30,966 nt of DNA from Catenibacterium mitsuoka_A (GTDB lineage Bacteria > Bacillota_I > Bacilli_A > Erysipelotrichales > Coprobacillaceae), in assembly GCF_964259225.1 (NCBI RefSeq), contig NZ_CAXVKN010000026.1. One strand, 5' to 3'. The notes below the pieces were generated by a model. The model searched no databases, had not been told where the DNA came from, and was given only the letters and a program-made list of their open reading frames with translations. Below, in pieces: positions 15,909-23,622 of the stretch. A program made the translations under genes and the position numbers. Each line of letters opens with the position of its first letter. Position 1 is the first letter of the stretch.

Positions 15909-15938
15909 AAAGAAGGTTCTCGCGAACCTTCTTTTTTT
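15907..15938. terminator. Bidirectional terminator
   Basis: AGAAGGTTC/GAACCTTCT arms with a TCGC loop, extended by A4/T4, are followed by a T-run to 15938. It serves the PspC gene on the plus strand and the small minus-strand gene that ends at 15941. Confidence 0.88.
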
Positions 15939-15940
15939 GG

Positions 15941-16141
15941 CTAGATAGTCATTAATTTCTGTGCAATCTTTTCTGTTTCATCAAAGATATAACGCATTAA
16001 ACCTCTGTCCTTCTTATAAGACTTTTTTAAGTTTATATAGAGTTCTAATGCATCCTCATCTTTCATTTTAGGAAGGTTGCTTTTTAGTATTAGAAAGCAT
16101 TCTTCTTCATATGGATCACTTAAAATTCTCATATCTAACAT
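15941..16141 (-). CDS. Small hypothetical protein
   Basis: I do not recognise a family. It encodes 66 residues, charged and predicted helical (about half Lys/Glu/Asp plus Leu), without a signal or membrane segment. The ATG at 16141 is supported by AAGGGG nine bases upstream; in-frame ATG 16150 sits too close to that site. It has a TATAAT-type promoter in the gap upstream and a shared terminator downstream, which together make a real gene likely. Confidence 0.6.
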   Translation of the reverse strand: MLDMRILSDPYEEECFLILKSNLPKMKDEDALELYINLKKSYKKDRGLMRYIFDETEKIAQKLMTI

Positions 16142-16201
16142 AGAAATCATCCCCTTGGTCAAATAATAGTAAATACAATGAGATTATCCTTGCCTATATA
16201 T

Positions 16202-16230
16202 ATTATAGACCCTTTTACATAATTTGTAAC
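16202..16230 (-). promoter_or_regulatory. Promoter of the small minus-strand gene
   Basis: Minus-strand TATAAT (16207-16202) lies 17 bp from GTTACA (16230-16225), four of six matches to the -35 consensus. A palindrome ATTTGT-A-ACAAAT (16222-16234) overlaps the -35 and may be an operator. Confidence 0.5.
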
Positions 16231-16261
16231 AAATAATACCATAATCTCTGTATTTTTATCA

Positions 16262-16290
16262 TTTAGAGGATGTAAGAATTATGTTAAAAT
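16262..16290 (+). promoter_or_regulatory. Promoter of the sugar-sensing operon
   Basis: Extended -10 TG-T-TAAAAT (16282-16290) lies 17 bp from TTTAGA (16262-16267). The start would be near 16297, about 15 bases before the ATG. Confidence 0.55.
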
Positions 16291-16311
16291 GTACACAAGT
16301 AGGTGAGAGTA

Positions 16312-17262
16312 ATGGATGAGAGAAGTAAAAGGACACTTCATATTATTATAGGATTAGTGATTGCTGTATTGTTAGGAACAGTTTATACAAGCTATCTAAC
16401 ACCACAAAAGACACATTTTGTCTTTGGGGCAACTTATATGACTATGAACAACCCTTTCTATGAAGTGGTTAATAACGAATTAAGAAAAGAAATAGAACAA
16501 AACGGGGATGAACTTATTGTACGTAATCCTGAACTTGATACAGATAAACAGAATGAACAGATAGAGGAATTTGTATCAAAGAAGGTGGATGGTATTTTTG
16601 TGAATCCTATTGATTCAAAGAAGCTTTCTTCCTTAGACTCTGCAAGAAAAGCAGGGATTCCAGTGATTGCGATAGATGCGTCTGTAGATAATACAGATTT
16701 GATTGATTGTGTTATTGAATCTGATAATTATAATGCAGGTGTTTTATGTGCTCAAAATATGATGAAAAGAATGCAATCAGCCAATATTGTCTTATTAAAA
16801 CATTCTACTGTCGAATCAGCAGTTTCAAGAATACAGGGATTTGTAGATACTATTAAAGATTATCCACAATATCAAATTATAGACTCTGCAGAATGTGAAG
16901 GACAATTAGAACGTGCGATGCCTTTAATGCAGACAGTATTAAAAAAGCATACAAATGTTGATGTTGTGATGGCTTTAAATGATCCTTCAGCATTAGGTGC
17001 ACTCGCTGCCATAGAATCATTAAATCGTCAAGATATTATTGTCTATGGAGTAGATGGCACACCAGATTTAAAATCACTTATTAAACAGAGTCCGCTTATC
17101 GCAGGTACAGTTGCACAATCTCCACTTAAGTTTGGAAAACTCTCTGCAAAGAAGATGTATGATATTCTTCAAAGAAAAGATATTCCAAAAATTATTGAAG
17201 TACCTGTCACAATGATTACTAAAGACAATATCGACTCCTATAGTTTAAAGGGGTGGCAATAA
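16312..17262 (+). CDS. RbsB-type sugar-binding protein, membrane-tethered
   Basis: This is a type I periplasmic-binding-protein fold (Peripla_BP_4) of 316 residues. The mature part opens with FVFGATYMTMNNPFY, followed by the VDGIFVNPIDS hinge segment and GVDGTPDLKSL. A single hydrophobic N-terminal segment (about 8-30) lacks a lipobox Cys, so it probably stays anchored outside the membrane. No ABC permease or ATPase gene is nearby. Instead the kinase starts on its stop codon, so it is best read as a sensory co-receptor, like LevQ of S. mutans. AGGTGA precedes the ATG; a GTG at 16303 overlaps that site. Confidence 0.85.
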   Translation: MDERSKRTLHIIIGLVIAVLLGTVYTSYLTPQKTHFVFGATYMTMNNPFYEVVNNELRKEIEQNGDELIVRNPELDTDKQNEQIEEFVSKKVDGIFVNPIDSKKLSSLDSARKAGIPVIAIDASVDNTDLIDCVIESDNYNAGVLCAQNMMKRMQSANIVLLKHSTVESAVSRIQGFVDTIKDYPQYQIIDSAECEGQLERAMPLMQTVLKKHTNVDVVMALNDPSALGALAAIESLNRQDIIVYGVDGTPDLKSLIKQSPLIAGTVAQSPLKFGKLSAKKMYDILQRKDIPKIIEVPVTMITKDNIDSYSLKGWQ

Positions 17263-18566
17263 TGTTGAAAAGTATTAGCTTAAAAAGAATCCGTACATTT
17301 ATGATGTCTTGGAATTTCTTTATGATCACATGTTACGCAATGATATTTATGTTCAGTACAAACTATATTATTGCGAATAAGCTTTCTAGAGACTTTCTAA
17401 GCTCTTTAAACTATATCCCAGAAAACCCAGGATTGATCTTCTTTGAAACATTAATTCTTTTTAGCTGTGTTATTGTATTAATGAATGTCTTTGATCATCG
17501 TGTTAAAGAATACCCTTTTGAGAATCTTCTCTTTCTTTCTATAGAAACAATTCTAGGATTTTTCATAATGAAATCTCTTTATTTTAGCTATCATGGTATT
17601 ATCTATTTAATATTCTGTGATGCATTATTTAGATTTAAAGAGAATAAATATGTCAAATGGCTGACAATTCCTTTAAGTTTACTTCTTATAATATCTAACT
17701 ATGATTTCTTTAGTACATTATTTCCTCTTGTGAATGCGGATGCTTATTTCGAAGTTTATACAAGTACGACTAGAGGTTTATTGCAGGTCGGTATTAATTT
17801 CTTAGATATTATTAATCTTCTTTTCTTTATTCTCTTCTTAATGATTTATATTGCGAATGAAGTACAGGAAAATGAACGTATGACTCAGGAATTAATCATG
17901 GTACATCAAGTCAATCATGAATTAGAGAATTATGCAGCAGTGAGTGAAAAGATTGCGGAAGATAAAGAAAGAAAAAGACTTGCTCGTGAAATCCATGATA
18001 CTTTAGGTCATGCCTTAACAGGGATTGCAGCAGGTGTAGATGCCTGCATTGCGATGATTGATATCAATCCAGAAGCAACCAAGAAACAATTAATGGTTAT
18101 TAGTAAAGTAGTCAGACAAGGAATTGTGGATGTGCGTAACTCTTTAAATAAATTACGTCCTGGTGCTCTTGAACAGCATGGCTTTAAAGGAGCTATAGAA
18201 AACATGATTGAAGAATTCACAAGTGTAAGTGATCTAACAATCACTTTAGACTATCGTCTAGATAAAGTAGATTTTGAAAATACTAAAGAAGATATCTTAT
18301 TTAGAGTTATTCAGGAAAGTGTTACGAATGCAGTAAGACATGGTGATGCAACGCATATTGATATTTCATTATATATAGAAGATAATAGTTTATATCTTAA
18401 GATTCAGGATAATGGACAGGGATGTGAAGAGATTCATTATGGTTTTGGATTAAAACAGATGACAGAACGTTTAGCTATGATTAATGGGAAGGTCGCTTAT
18501 GATGGTCATCATGGTTTCTTAACTATTGTCACTATACCAATGCAGGAGGGAGAACTATATGATTAA
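17262..18566 (+). CDS. NarL/LytS-type sensor histidine kinase
   Basis: This is a 434-residue kinase. About six hydrophobic segments lie between residues 14 and 198, with little extracellular sequence, so ligand sensing likely uses a partner protein. A short coiled linker leads to HisKA_3 with KRLAREIHDTLGHALTGIA (His about 245). The HATPase domain is intact, with the N-box ESVTNAVRHGD, IQDNGQGC and GFGLKQMTERL. The start overlaps the binding-protein stop by one base (TAATG) behind AAGGGG. It overlaps the regulator gene by 8 bp, so the set is translationally coupled. Confidence 0.92.
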   Translation: MLKSISLKRIRTFMMSWNFFMITCYAMIFMFSTNYIIANKLSRDFLSSLNYIPENPGLIFFETLILFSCVIVLMNVFDHRVKEYPFENLLFLSIETILGFFIMKSLYFSYHGIIYLIFCDALFRFKENKYVKWLTIPLSLLLIISNYDFFSTLFPLVNADAYFEVYTSTTRGLLQVGINFLDIINLLFFILFLMIYIANEVQENERMTQELIMVHQVNHELENYAAVSEKIAEDKERKRLAREIHDTLGHALTGIAAGVDACIAMIDINPEATKKQLMVISKVVRQGIVDVRNSLNKLRPGALEQHGFKGAIENMIEEFTSVSDLTITLDYRLDKVDFENTKEDILFRVIQESVTNAVRHGDATHIDISLYIEDNSLYLKIQDNGQGCEEIHYGFGLKQMTERLAMINGKVAYDGHHGFLTIVTIPMQEGELYD

Positions 18567-19233
18567 GGTAATGATTGCAGATGATCAGGAACTGATTAGA
18601 GAATCATTAAAGATAGTATTAAGTACGCATGTTGATATTGATGTGGTAGATACTGCATCAGATGGTTTTGAAGTATTAAAATGTTTAGAAAAGTATGTTG
18701 TTGATGTTATTTTAATGGATATTCGTATGCCCGGTATGGATGGTGTTATGGCTACTAAGGAAGTAAAAGCGAAATATCCTAATACAAAGATTATTATATT
18801 GACTACTTTTGATGATGATGACTTTGTCTTTAGTGCTTTGCGTTATGGTGCGAGTGGTTATTTATTAAAAGGTGTATCAATGGATGAACTTTATAAAGCA
18901 ATTGTGACAGTTAATACCGGAGGGGCAATGATTAATCCTGATATTGCGACAAAAGTCTTTAGTATGTTCTCTAAGATGCAGCAGAACAACTATACTATTA
19001 AAGTAGATGAAAAAGATGTAGAAACATTAAGTAAACCAGAATGGAAGGTTATACAGCATGTAGGATATGGCTTATCTAATAAAGAAATAGCCCAGAAACT
19101 CTTCTTATCAGAAGGAACAGTCAGAAACTATTTAAGCTCTATACTCTCTAAATTAAACTTAAGAGACCGTACTCAACTTGCGATATGGGCAGTAGAGAGT
19201 GGTTTACTCACAAAGGCGATTGACGATGAGTAG
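18559..19233 (+). CDS. NarL-family response regulator
   Basis: This is a 224-residue regulator. The receiver has Asp8/Asp9, phospho-acceptor Asp54 (ILMDIRMPGMDG), the Thr in ILTTFDDDDF and Lys in YLLKGVSMDEL. The C-terminal LuxR-type HTH (about 155-215) contains LSNKEIAQKLFLSEGTVRNY. GCAGGAGGG within the kinase end supports the ATG at 18559. Its likely targets are the inverted repeats ahead of the PTS operon; this is inference from position. Confidence 0.94.
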   Translation: MIKVMIADDQELIRESLKIVLSTHVDIDVVDTASDGFEVLKCLEKYVVDVILMDIRMPGMDGVMATKEVKAKYPNTKIIILTTFDDDDFVFSALRYGASGYLLKGVSMDELYKAIVTVNTGGAMINPDIATKVFSMFSKMQQNNYTIKVDEKDVETLSKPEWKVIQHVGYGLSNKEIAQKLFLSEGTVRNYLSSILSKLNLRDRTQLAIWAVESGLLTKAIDDE

Positions 19234-20503
19234 AGTTAAACTTGTATTAAGTATAGTAGTATTATCACTTTTCTTTATGATAGTGGCCAATTATCCTAAT
19301 ACCATTACTTTAGAACTAGGTGTTTTTTCTGGAAGTAACTGGGGTGTACCAAGTGGTGAAAGCTATAAGATTATTGATGGGGCTATAGAAAGATTTGAAA
19401 AAAAATATCCTGGAATAAAAGTAGAGTATGAGAATGGTATTATGAAGAGTGATTACTCTTCATGGCTTTCTGATAAGATTGTGAGAGGGAAGGAACCGGA
19501 TGTCTTTATGGTTCTTGATGATGATTTTAATACATTAAGTTCTATTGGTGCGCTTGCAAACATTGATAGTTATATGACTCATGATCAGAATTTCAGTGAA
19601 AATGATTATTATTCAAGTGTTTTAAAGGTGGGTACCTATTCTAAGCACCAATATGCATTACCTTATGAATGTGATCCTACACTCATGTTCGTGAATAAAA
19701 CACTCTTAGAAGAATGTCATATTGATATGCCTGATAATGATTGGACTTTGGATGATTTCTATACAATATGCAAGAAAGTAAGTGAGTATTCTAATAACTA
19801 TTATGGCTGTTATGATTATGAATGGCTTGACTCTATCTATGGATATGGCACACAGGTATTTAATGAAACAGGAACAAAATGTTTCCTTGAGCAAAGTGCT
19901 GTGAGAAATGCATTAGAATTCTATCGAAAGCTTAATAATCTTAATAAGGGACATAGTGTCACTTCTGAAGAATTTGATAAAGGCTTAGTGGCTTTTTCAC
20001 CACTCTCTTTATCAGTCTATCGTACTTATAAACCTTATCCATGGCGTATTAAGAAGTATTCTACATTTGAATGGGATTGCCTTAAAATGCCAACGGTGAG
20101 TAAAGATAAAGGTAGTACACAGGTTTCTACATTACTTATGGGGATGAGTAGTAAATCTTATCATAAATCACAGGCCTGGGATTTACTAAAAGAACTATGT
20201 AATGATACAAAGACTCAGCAGTCTTTAACACACTATTCTCAAGGTATTTCACCTTTAAAGAAGGTTGCACAATCTCAGACTATTATTGATATGTTAGATG
20301 AAGAATCAGGAGATAGTCAGATAAGTATGTCTTTATTGAATCAAGCACTTCTAGTTGCCCGTAATAGAGAGAAGTTTAAGAAATATGATTCAGCAATGAC
20401 AATGATTAATAACGGCATTGGAAAGATTGTTCATTCAAGTGATGACTTTGATCTTTCTTTAATGGAATTACAAAAAGAAGTAAACAAATATCTCAATGAC
20501 TAG
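19226..20503 (+). CDS. Family 1 extracellular solute-binding protein, membrane-tethered
   Basis: This is a MalE-like sugar-binding protein (SBP_bac_1) of 425 residues. After a hydrophobic anchor (about 3-22) without a lipobox Cys, the mature domain has FSGSNWGVPSGESYK, AIERFEKKYPGIKVEYENG and EPDVFMVLDDDF, typical of the family. The ATG overlaps the regulator stop by 8 bp (ATGAGTAG). No transporter genes accompany it, so like the RbsB-type protein it probably serves sensing; its place corresponds to LevT. A terminator follows. Confidence 0.85.
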   Translation: MSRVKLVLSIVVLSLFFMIVANYPNTITLELGVFSGSNWGVPSGESYKIIDGAIERFEKKYPGIKVEYENGIMKSDYSSWLSDKIVRGKEPDVFMVLDDDFNTLSSIGALANIDSYMTHDQNFSENDYYSSVLKVGTYSKHQYALPYECDPTLMFVNKTLLEECHIDMPDNDWTLDDFYTICKKVSEYSNNYYGCYDYEWLDSIYGYGTQVFNETGTKCFLEQSAVRNALEFYRKLNNLNKGHSVTSEEFDKGLVAFSPLSLSVYRTYKPYPWRIKKYSTFEWDCLKMPTVSKDKGSTQVSTLLMGMSSKSYHKSQAWDLLKELCNDTKTQQSLTHYSQGISPLKKVAQSQTIIDMLDEESGDSQISMSLLNQALLVARNREKFKKYDSAMTMINNGIGKIVHSSDDFDLSLMELQKEVNKYLND

Positions 20504-20525
20504 AGTGGTTTAACCACTCTTTTTT
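20502..20525 (+). terminator. Terminator of the sensing operon
   Basis: Arms AGAGTGG/CCACTCT with loop TTTAA are followed by TTTTT. It begins at the stop codon of the second binding protein and separates the sensing genes from the PTS genes. Confidence 0.85.
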
Positions 20526-20529
20526 AATG

Positions 20530-20556
20530 TGACAAATGTCATATAAAAGACATGAC
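20530..20556 (+). promoter_or_regulatory. Candidate activator sites upstream of the PTS promoter
   Basis: TGACA-AA-TGTCA (20530-20541) is a perfect inverted repeat. It is followed by a second pairing, GTCAT with ATGAC downstream. The location upstream of a weak -35 is where an activator such as the adjacent NarL-type regulator would bind. Confidence 0.5.
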
Positions 20557-20565
20557 TTTAGACAG

Positions 20566-20594
20566 ATGGAATGAAAGCGTTTGAATGCTAGAAT
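20566..20594 (+). promoter_or_regulatory. PTS operon promoter with cre site
   Basis: TAGAAT (20589-20594) can act as the -10, with only a poor -35 17 bp upstream. TGAAAGCGTTTGAA (20572-20585) matches the Bacillus cre consensus TGWAARCGYTWNCW at 13 of 14 positions and lies between -35 and -10, so CcpA binding should block the promoter. Confidence 0.7.
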
Positions 20595-20617
20595 GTAATC
20601 ACAGGAGGAGAAGAAAG

Positions 20618-21046
20618 ATGAAATATGTAGTACTTGTAAGCCATGGTGAGTTTGCAAAGGGATTAGCCAATGCACTTAGCATGTTAGCTGGAGAAAAGAA
20701 AGAAGTCATTGCAGTTGGATTAGAGAATGGTAAAACTGCTGATGAATTCGCAGAAGTATTTAAGGAAGCAGTAAGTCCTATTACTGGAGAAGATGAAATC
20801 ATTCTTCTTGGTGATTTAATTGGTGGATCACCATTAACTACTGCACTAAATGTAATCAATGAAAAAGGTTTAACAGATAATACAGTTGTCCTAGGTGGTA
20901 TGAATCTTCCACTTGCATTAACTACAGTATTAATGAAGGATAACATGGATAAGGAAATGCTTCCTCAGGCAGTACTTGGTGAAGCACATGAAGCATTAAA
21001 AGAATTTAAACTCGTATCAGATGATGACGAAGAAGACGACATTTAA
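20618..21046 (+). CDS. PTS mannose-family EIIA
   Basis: This cytoplasmic phosphocarrier accepts phosphate from HPr and passes it to EIIB. Length 142 residues is normal for a free-standing mannose-family EIIA. The phosphorylated His is His9 in LVSHGEFAKGL; LIGGSPLTTAL is another family mark. The C terminus is a run of acidic residues (SDDDEEDDI). AGGAGG sits before the ATG at 20618. It is the first gene of the PTS operon; EIIB follows after 14 bases. Confidence 0.94.
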   Translation: MKYVVLVSHGEFAKGLANALSMLAGEKKEVIAVGLENGKTADEFAEVFKEAVSPITGEDEIILLGDLIGGSPLTTALNVINEKGLTDNTVVLGGMNLPLALTTVLMKDNMDKEMLPQAVLGEAHEALKEFKLVSDDDEEDDI

Positions 21047-21060
21047 GGAGGAAAATAAAT

Positions 21061-21552
21061 ATGTCAGTTTCATTTATTCGTATTGATGACCGTATGATTC
21101 ATGGTCAGACTTGTACTCGCTGGGCTAGAGAATATCCTTGTGATGGTTTAGTAGCAGTTAATGATAAAGCAGCAGGTAACAGCGTATTAAAGGCTGCTTA
21201 TAAAGCTGCAAGTGGTAAAAAGACATTTGTCTGGACACTTGATGCTTTCGCTAAGAAATCTCAGAAGGTATTAGACTCTGATACTCAGTATTTCTTAATC
21301 ACTAAGAACCCTGTTGATATGGCTACAATCCTAGTAGATCAAGGATTCAAGTGTGGTATTGATACAGTTATTGTTGGTCCTTGTAATGATCGTGAAGGCG
21401 CTGTAAAGCTTGGTAATAACCAGTCTATTACTCAGGAAGAAGCAGATGCATTCGAAAGAATTTCTAAAGCAGGTTATAAAATCAAATTTGCCTTATTACC
21501 AGATGTTTCAATCGGTACATGGGATGATTTCAAAGGTAAATTCGGTTATTAA
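21061..21552 (+). CDS. PTS mannose/fructose-family EIIB
   Basis: It receives phosphate from EIIA and phosphorylates the incoming sugar. At 163 residues it is the usual size, with the active-site His14 in RIDDRMIHGQ. The sorbose/mannose/fructose-type EIIB fold is evident over the whole length. The exact sugar cannot be told from the sequence. It has a strong AAGGAGG ribosome site. Confidence 0.94.
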   Translation: MSVSFIRIDDRMIHGQTCTRWAREYPCDGLVAVNDKAAGNSVLKAAYKAASGKKTFVWTLDAFAKKSQKVLDSDTQYFLITKNPVDMATILVDQGFKCGIDTVIVGPCNDREGAVKLGNNQSITQEEADAFERISKAGYKIKFALLPDVSIGTWDDFKGKFGY

Positions 21553-21581
21553 CAAATATTATATTTAAGGGAGAAAAAATT

Positions 21582-22430
21582 ATGGAAATTAGTTGGTTTC
21601 AAGCTGCCCTACTTGGTTTATTTGCTTGTTTATCAAGTATGCCAGGTCTAGGTGGTACTTCTATTGGTAACTACACATTAGGTAGACCTTTAGTTGGTGG
21701 TTTAGTTTGTGGTATTATCTTAGGCGATTTAAAGACAGGTATTCTTGTTGGTATCGCTATGCAGTTAGTTTATATCGCATTAGTTACTCCTGGTGGAACA
21801 GTATCTGCAGACGTTCGTGCTGTCAGCTACATTGGTATTCCACTTGCAATGATTGCGATTCATTCTTATGGTTTAAATCCTGCTTCAGTTAAAGCTCAGG
21901 GTCTTGCTACTTCATTTGGTACAATGGTTGGTACATTAGGTACAGTATTATTCTATGGAACAGCGACTATCAACTTAGCATGGCAGCATATTGGCTGGAC
22001 TGCAGTTGAAAAAGGTGATTTCAAGAAATTATATACAGTTGACTGGGTACTTCCTTGGATCTCACATATCATTTGTTCATTCATTCCAACATTAATCATG
22101 TGTAAAATGGGTGCACCAATGGTTGAATTAATCAAGAACTACTTACCAATGGATGGTCTTGCTATGAAGACATTATTCACTGTTGGTTCATTATTACCAT
22201 GTGTCGGAATTGCTATCTTATTAAAACAGATTGTTACTAAAGCAGTAGATTTCATCCCATTCTTCTTTGGTTTCACTTTAGCTGCTTCACTTGGCATTAA
22301 CTTAGTATCTGCAACATTAATTGCTGCATTATTCGCTTTAATCAATTACAAGATCAAAATGCTTTCTTTATCAAAACCAGCTGTTGTTGCTGCAGATGAT
22401 TTAGATGATGATGACGAGGAGGATATCTAA
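21582..22430 (+). CDS. PTS mannose-family EIIC
   Basis: This is the membrane channel subunit, 282 residues with multiple hydrophobic helices. Family marks are the N-terminal AALLGLFACLSSMPG, LGRPLVGGLVCGIILGDLKTG and VTPGGTVSADV. It carries an unusual acidic C-terminal tail (DDLDDDDEEDI) in the cytoplasm. The GAGGAGGA codons of this tail provide the ribosome site for EIID, which starts one base after the stop. Confidence 0.93.
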   Translation: MEISWFQAALLGLFACLSSMPGLGGTSIGNYTLGRPLVGGLVCGIILGDLKTGILVGIAMQLVYIALVTPGGTVSADVRAVSYIGIPLAMIAIHSYGLNPASVKAQGLATSFGTMVGTLGTVLFYGTATINLAWQHIGWTAVEKGDFKKLYTVDWVLPWISHIICSFIPTLIMCKMGAPMVELIKNYLPMDGLAMKTLFTVGSLLPCVGIAILLKQIVTKAVDFIPFFFGFTLAASLGINLVSATLIAALFALINYKIKMLSLSKPAVVAADDLDDDDEEDI

Positions 22431-22431
22431 A

Positions 22432-23268
22432 ATGGAAAAGAAGATTTCAAAGAAAACTCTATCAAAATCATTCCATCATTGGTACTATGGTAACCTTACA
22501 TGTTTCTCACAGGAACATATGCAGACTTTTGGTTATTTAACATCAATGTTACCAATTATCGAAGAGTTATATGACAAAAAAGAAGATCAGGCAAAAGCTT
22601 TAAAAACATATACAGCTTTCTTTAACACTGAACCTCAGTTAGGTACTGTTATCGTTGGTGTAACTGCTGGTCTTGAAGAAGCACGTGCAAACGGTGCTGA
22701 AGACGTAGATGATGAAACAATCAATGGTTTACGTGCTGGTTTAATGGGTCCAATCGCTGGTATTGGTGATTCATTAGTTGTTGGTACTGTTATTCCTATC
22801 TTATTAGGTATCGCATTAGGTATGAGTACTGGAGGATCTCCTCTTGGTGCTATCTTCTATATCATCGTATGGAACTTATTCGCATACTTTGGAATGAAGT
22901 TCTTATACTTCAAAGGTTATGAACTTGGTGGTAAAGCCGTAGACTTCTTAGTAGGTCCTCAGGGTGAAGCACTAAGAGAATCTATCACAATGCTTGGTGG
23001 TATCGTTATTGGTGCTGTTGCAGCTACTTGGGTAAGTATCAAAACTTCATTCACAATGACTGCAGCTGGTGCAACTAAGCCTTTCTTAGAATTACAGAAA
23101 ACATTAGATGGTGTATATCCTGGATTCTTAACAGCAGTATTCGTTATTCTTTGCTGGTATCTATTATCTAAGAAGAAAATGTCTCCTATCAAAGTAATGT
23201 TATTACTTGTAGTCATTGCTTTTGTAGGTGTAGTCGTTGGATTCTTCAATCCTGGATTAAAATACTAA
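22432..23268 (+). CDS. PTS mannose-family EIID
   Basis: This is the second membrane subunit of the mannose-type permease; it forms the complex with EIIC. It has 278 residues from ATG 22432. Typical stretches are SFHHWYYGNLTCFSQEHMQ, ANGAEDVDDETINGLRAGL and GPIAGIGDSLVVGTVIPIL. A hydrophobic C-terminal region holds the membrane helices. An in-frame start at 22405 would lie inside EIIC and has no ribosome site. Confidence 0.94.
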   Translation: MEKKISKKTLSKSFHHWYYGNLTCFSQEHMQTFGYLTSMLPIIEELYDKKEDQAKALKTYTAFFNTEPQLGTVIVGVTAGLEEARANGAEDVDDETINGLRAGLMGPIAGIGDSLVVGTVIPILLGIALGMSTGGSPLGAIFYIIVWNLFAYFGMKFLYFKGYELGGKAVDFLVGPQGEALRESITMLGGIVIGAVAATWVSIKTSFTMTAAGATKPFLELQKTLDGVYPGFLTAVFVILCWYLLSKKKMSPIKVMLLLVVIAFVGVVVGFFNPGLKY

Positions 23269-23287
23269 TATAAAGGAGCGTTCTATC

Positions 23288-23551
23288 ATGAATAAAGAGC
23301 TTAAATCACATTATGTAGAAGAAGTAAAATATCAAACTAAGATGCTTAACAACTTAAAGAGATGGCTAAAGTGTTCAATCATTTTTTCCTCATTATTCCT
23401 TGCGTTCATTTTATTTGGACCTACATCTCTTATAACAAGAATTGTAGGTATTGTTGGTATGATACTTTGTGTAATCATATCTGTGATCATTGGGCTTGGA
23501 ATTAGAAATGGTAGAAACAACGTCAATAAGATATTAGATTTAATTCAATAA
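23288..23551 (+). CDS. Small membrane protein ending the PTS operon
   Basis: This is an 87-residue protein with a basic, probably helical N terminus (about 1-27), two membrane segments (about 29-45 and 50-70) and a short cytoplasmic tail. I do not recognise its family with certainty. Its place after EIID matches the small accessory gene (levX-like) found at the end of several mannose-type PTS operons. AAGGAG precedes the ATG and a strong terminator follows soon after. Confidence 0.78.
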   Translation: MNKELKSHYVEEVKYQTKMLNNLKRWLKCSIIFSSLFLAFILFGPTSLITRIVGIVGMILCVIISVIIGLGIRNGRNNVNKILDLIQ

Positions 23552-23577
23552 TCCTATCAACTTATAAATTTAGTTAT

Positions 23578-23610
23578 ATGAGCATCACTGATTGTGATGC
23601 TCATTTTTTT
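23578..23610 (+). terminator. Terminator of the PTS operon, abutting the next ribosome site
   Basis: Perfect 11-bp arms ATGAGCATCAC/GTGATGCTCAT with loop TGATT end in a T-run to 23610. GGAGG of the next gene starts at the very next base (23611). Confidence 0.9.
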
Positions 23611-23622
23611 GGAGGTAACAAT

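Noticed and set aside
16312..20503. A full ABC sugar importer
   Set aside because: Two binding proteins are present, but no permease or ATPase is encoded nearby, and the kinase and regulator overlap them, so a sensing role fits better.
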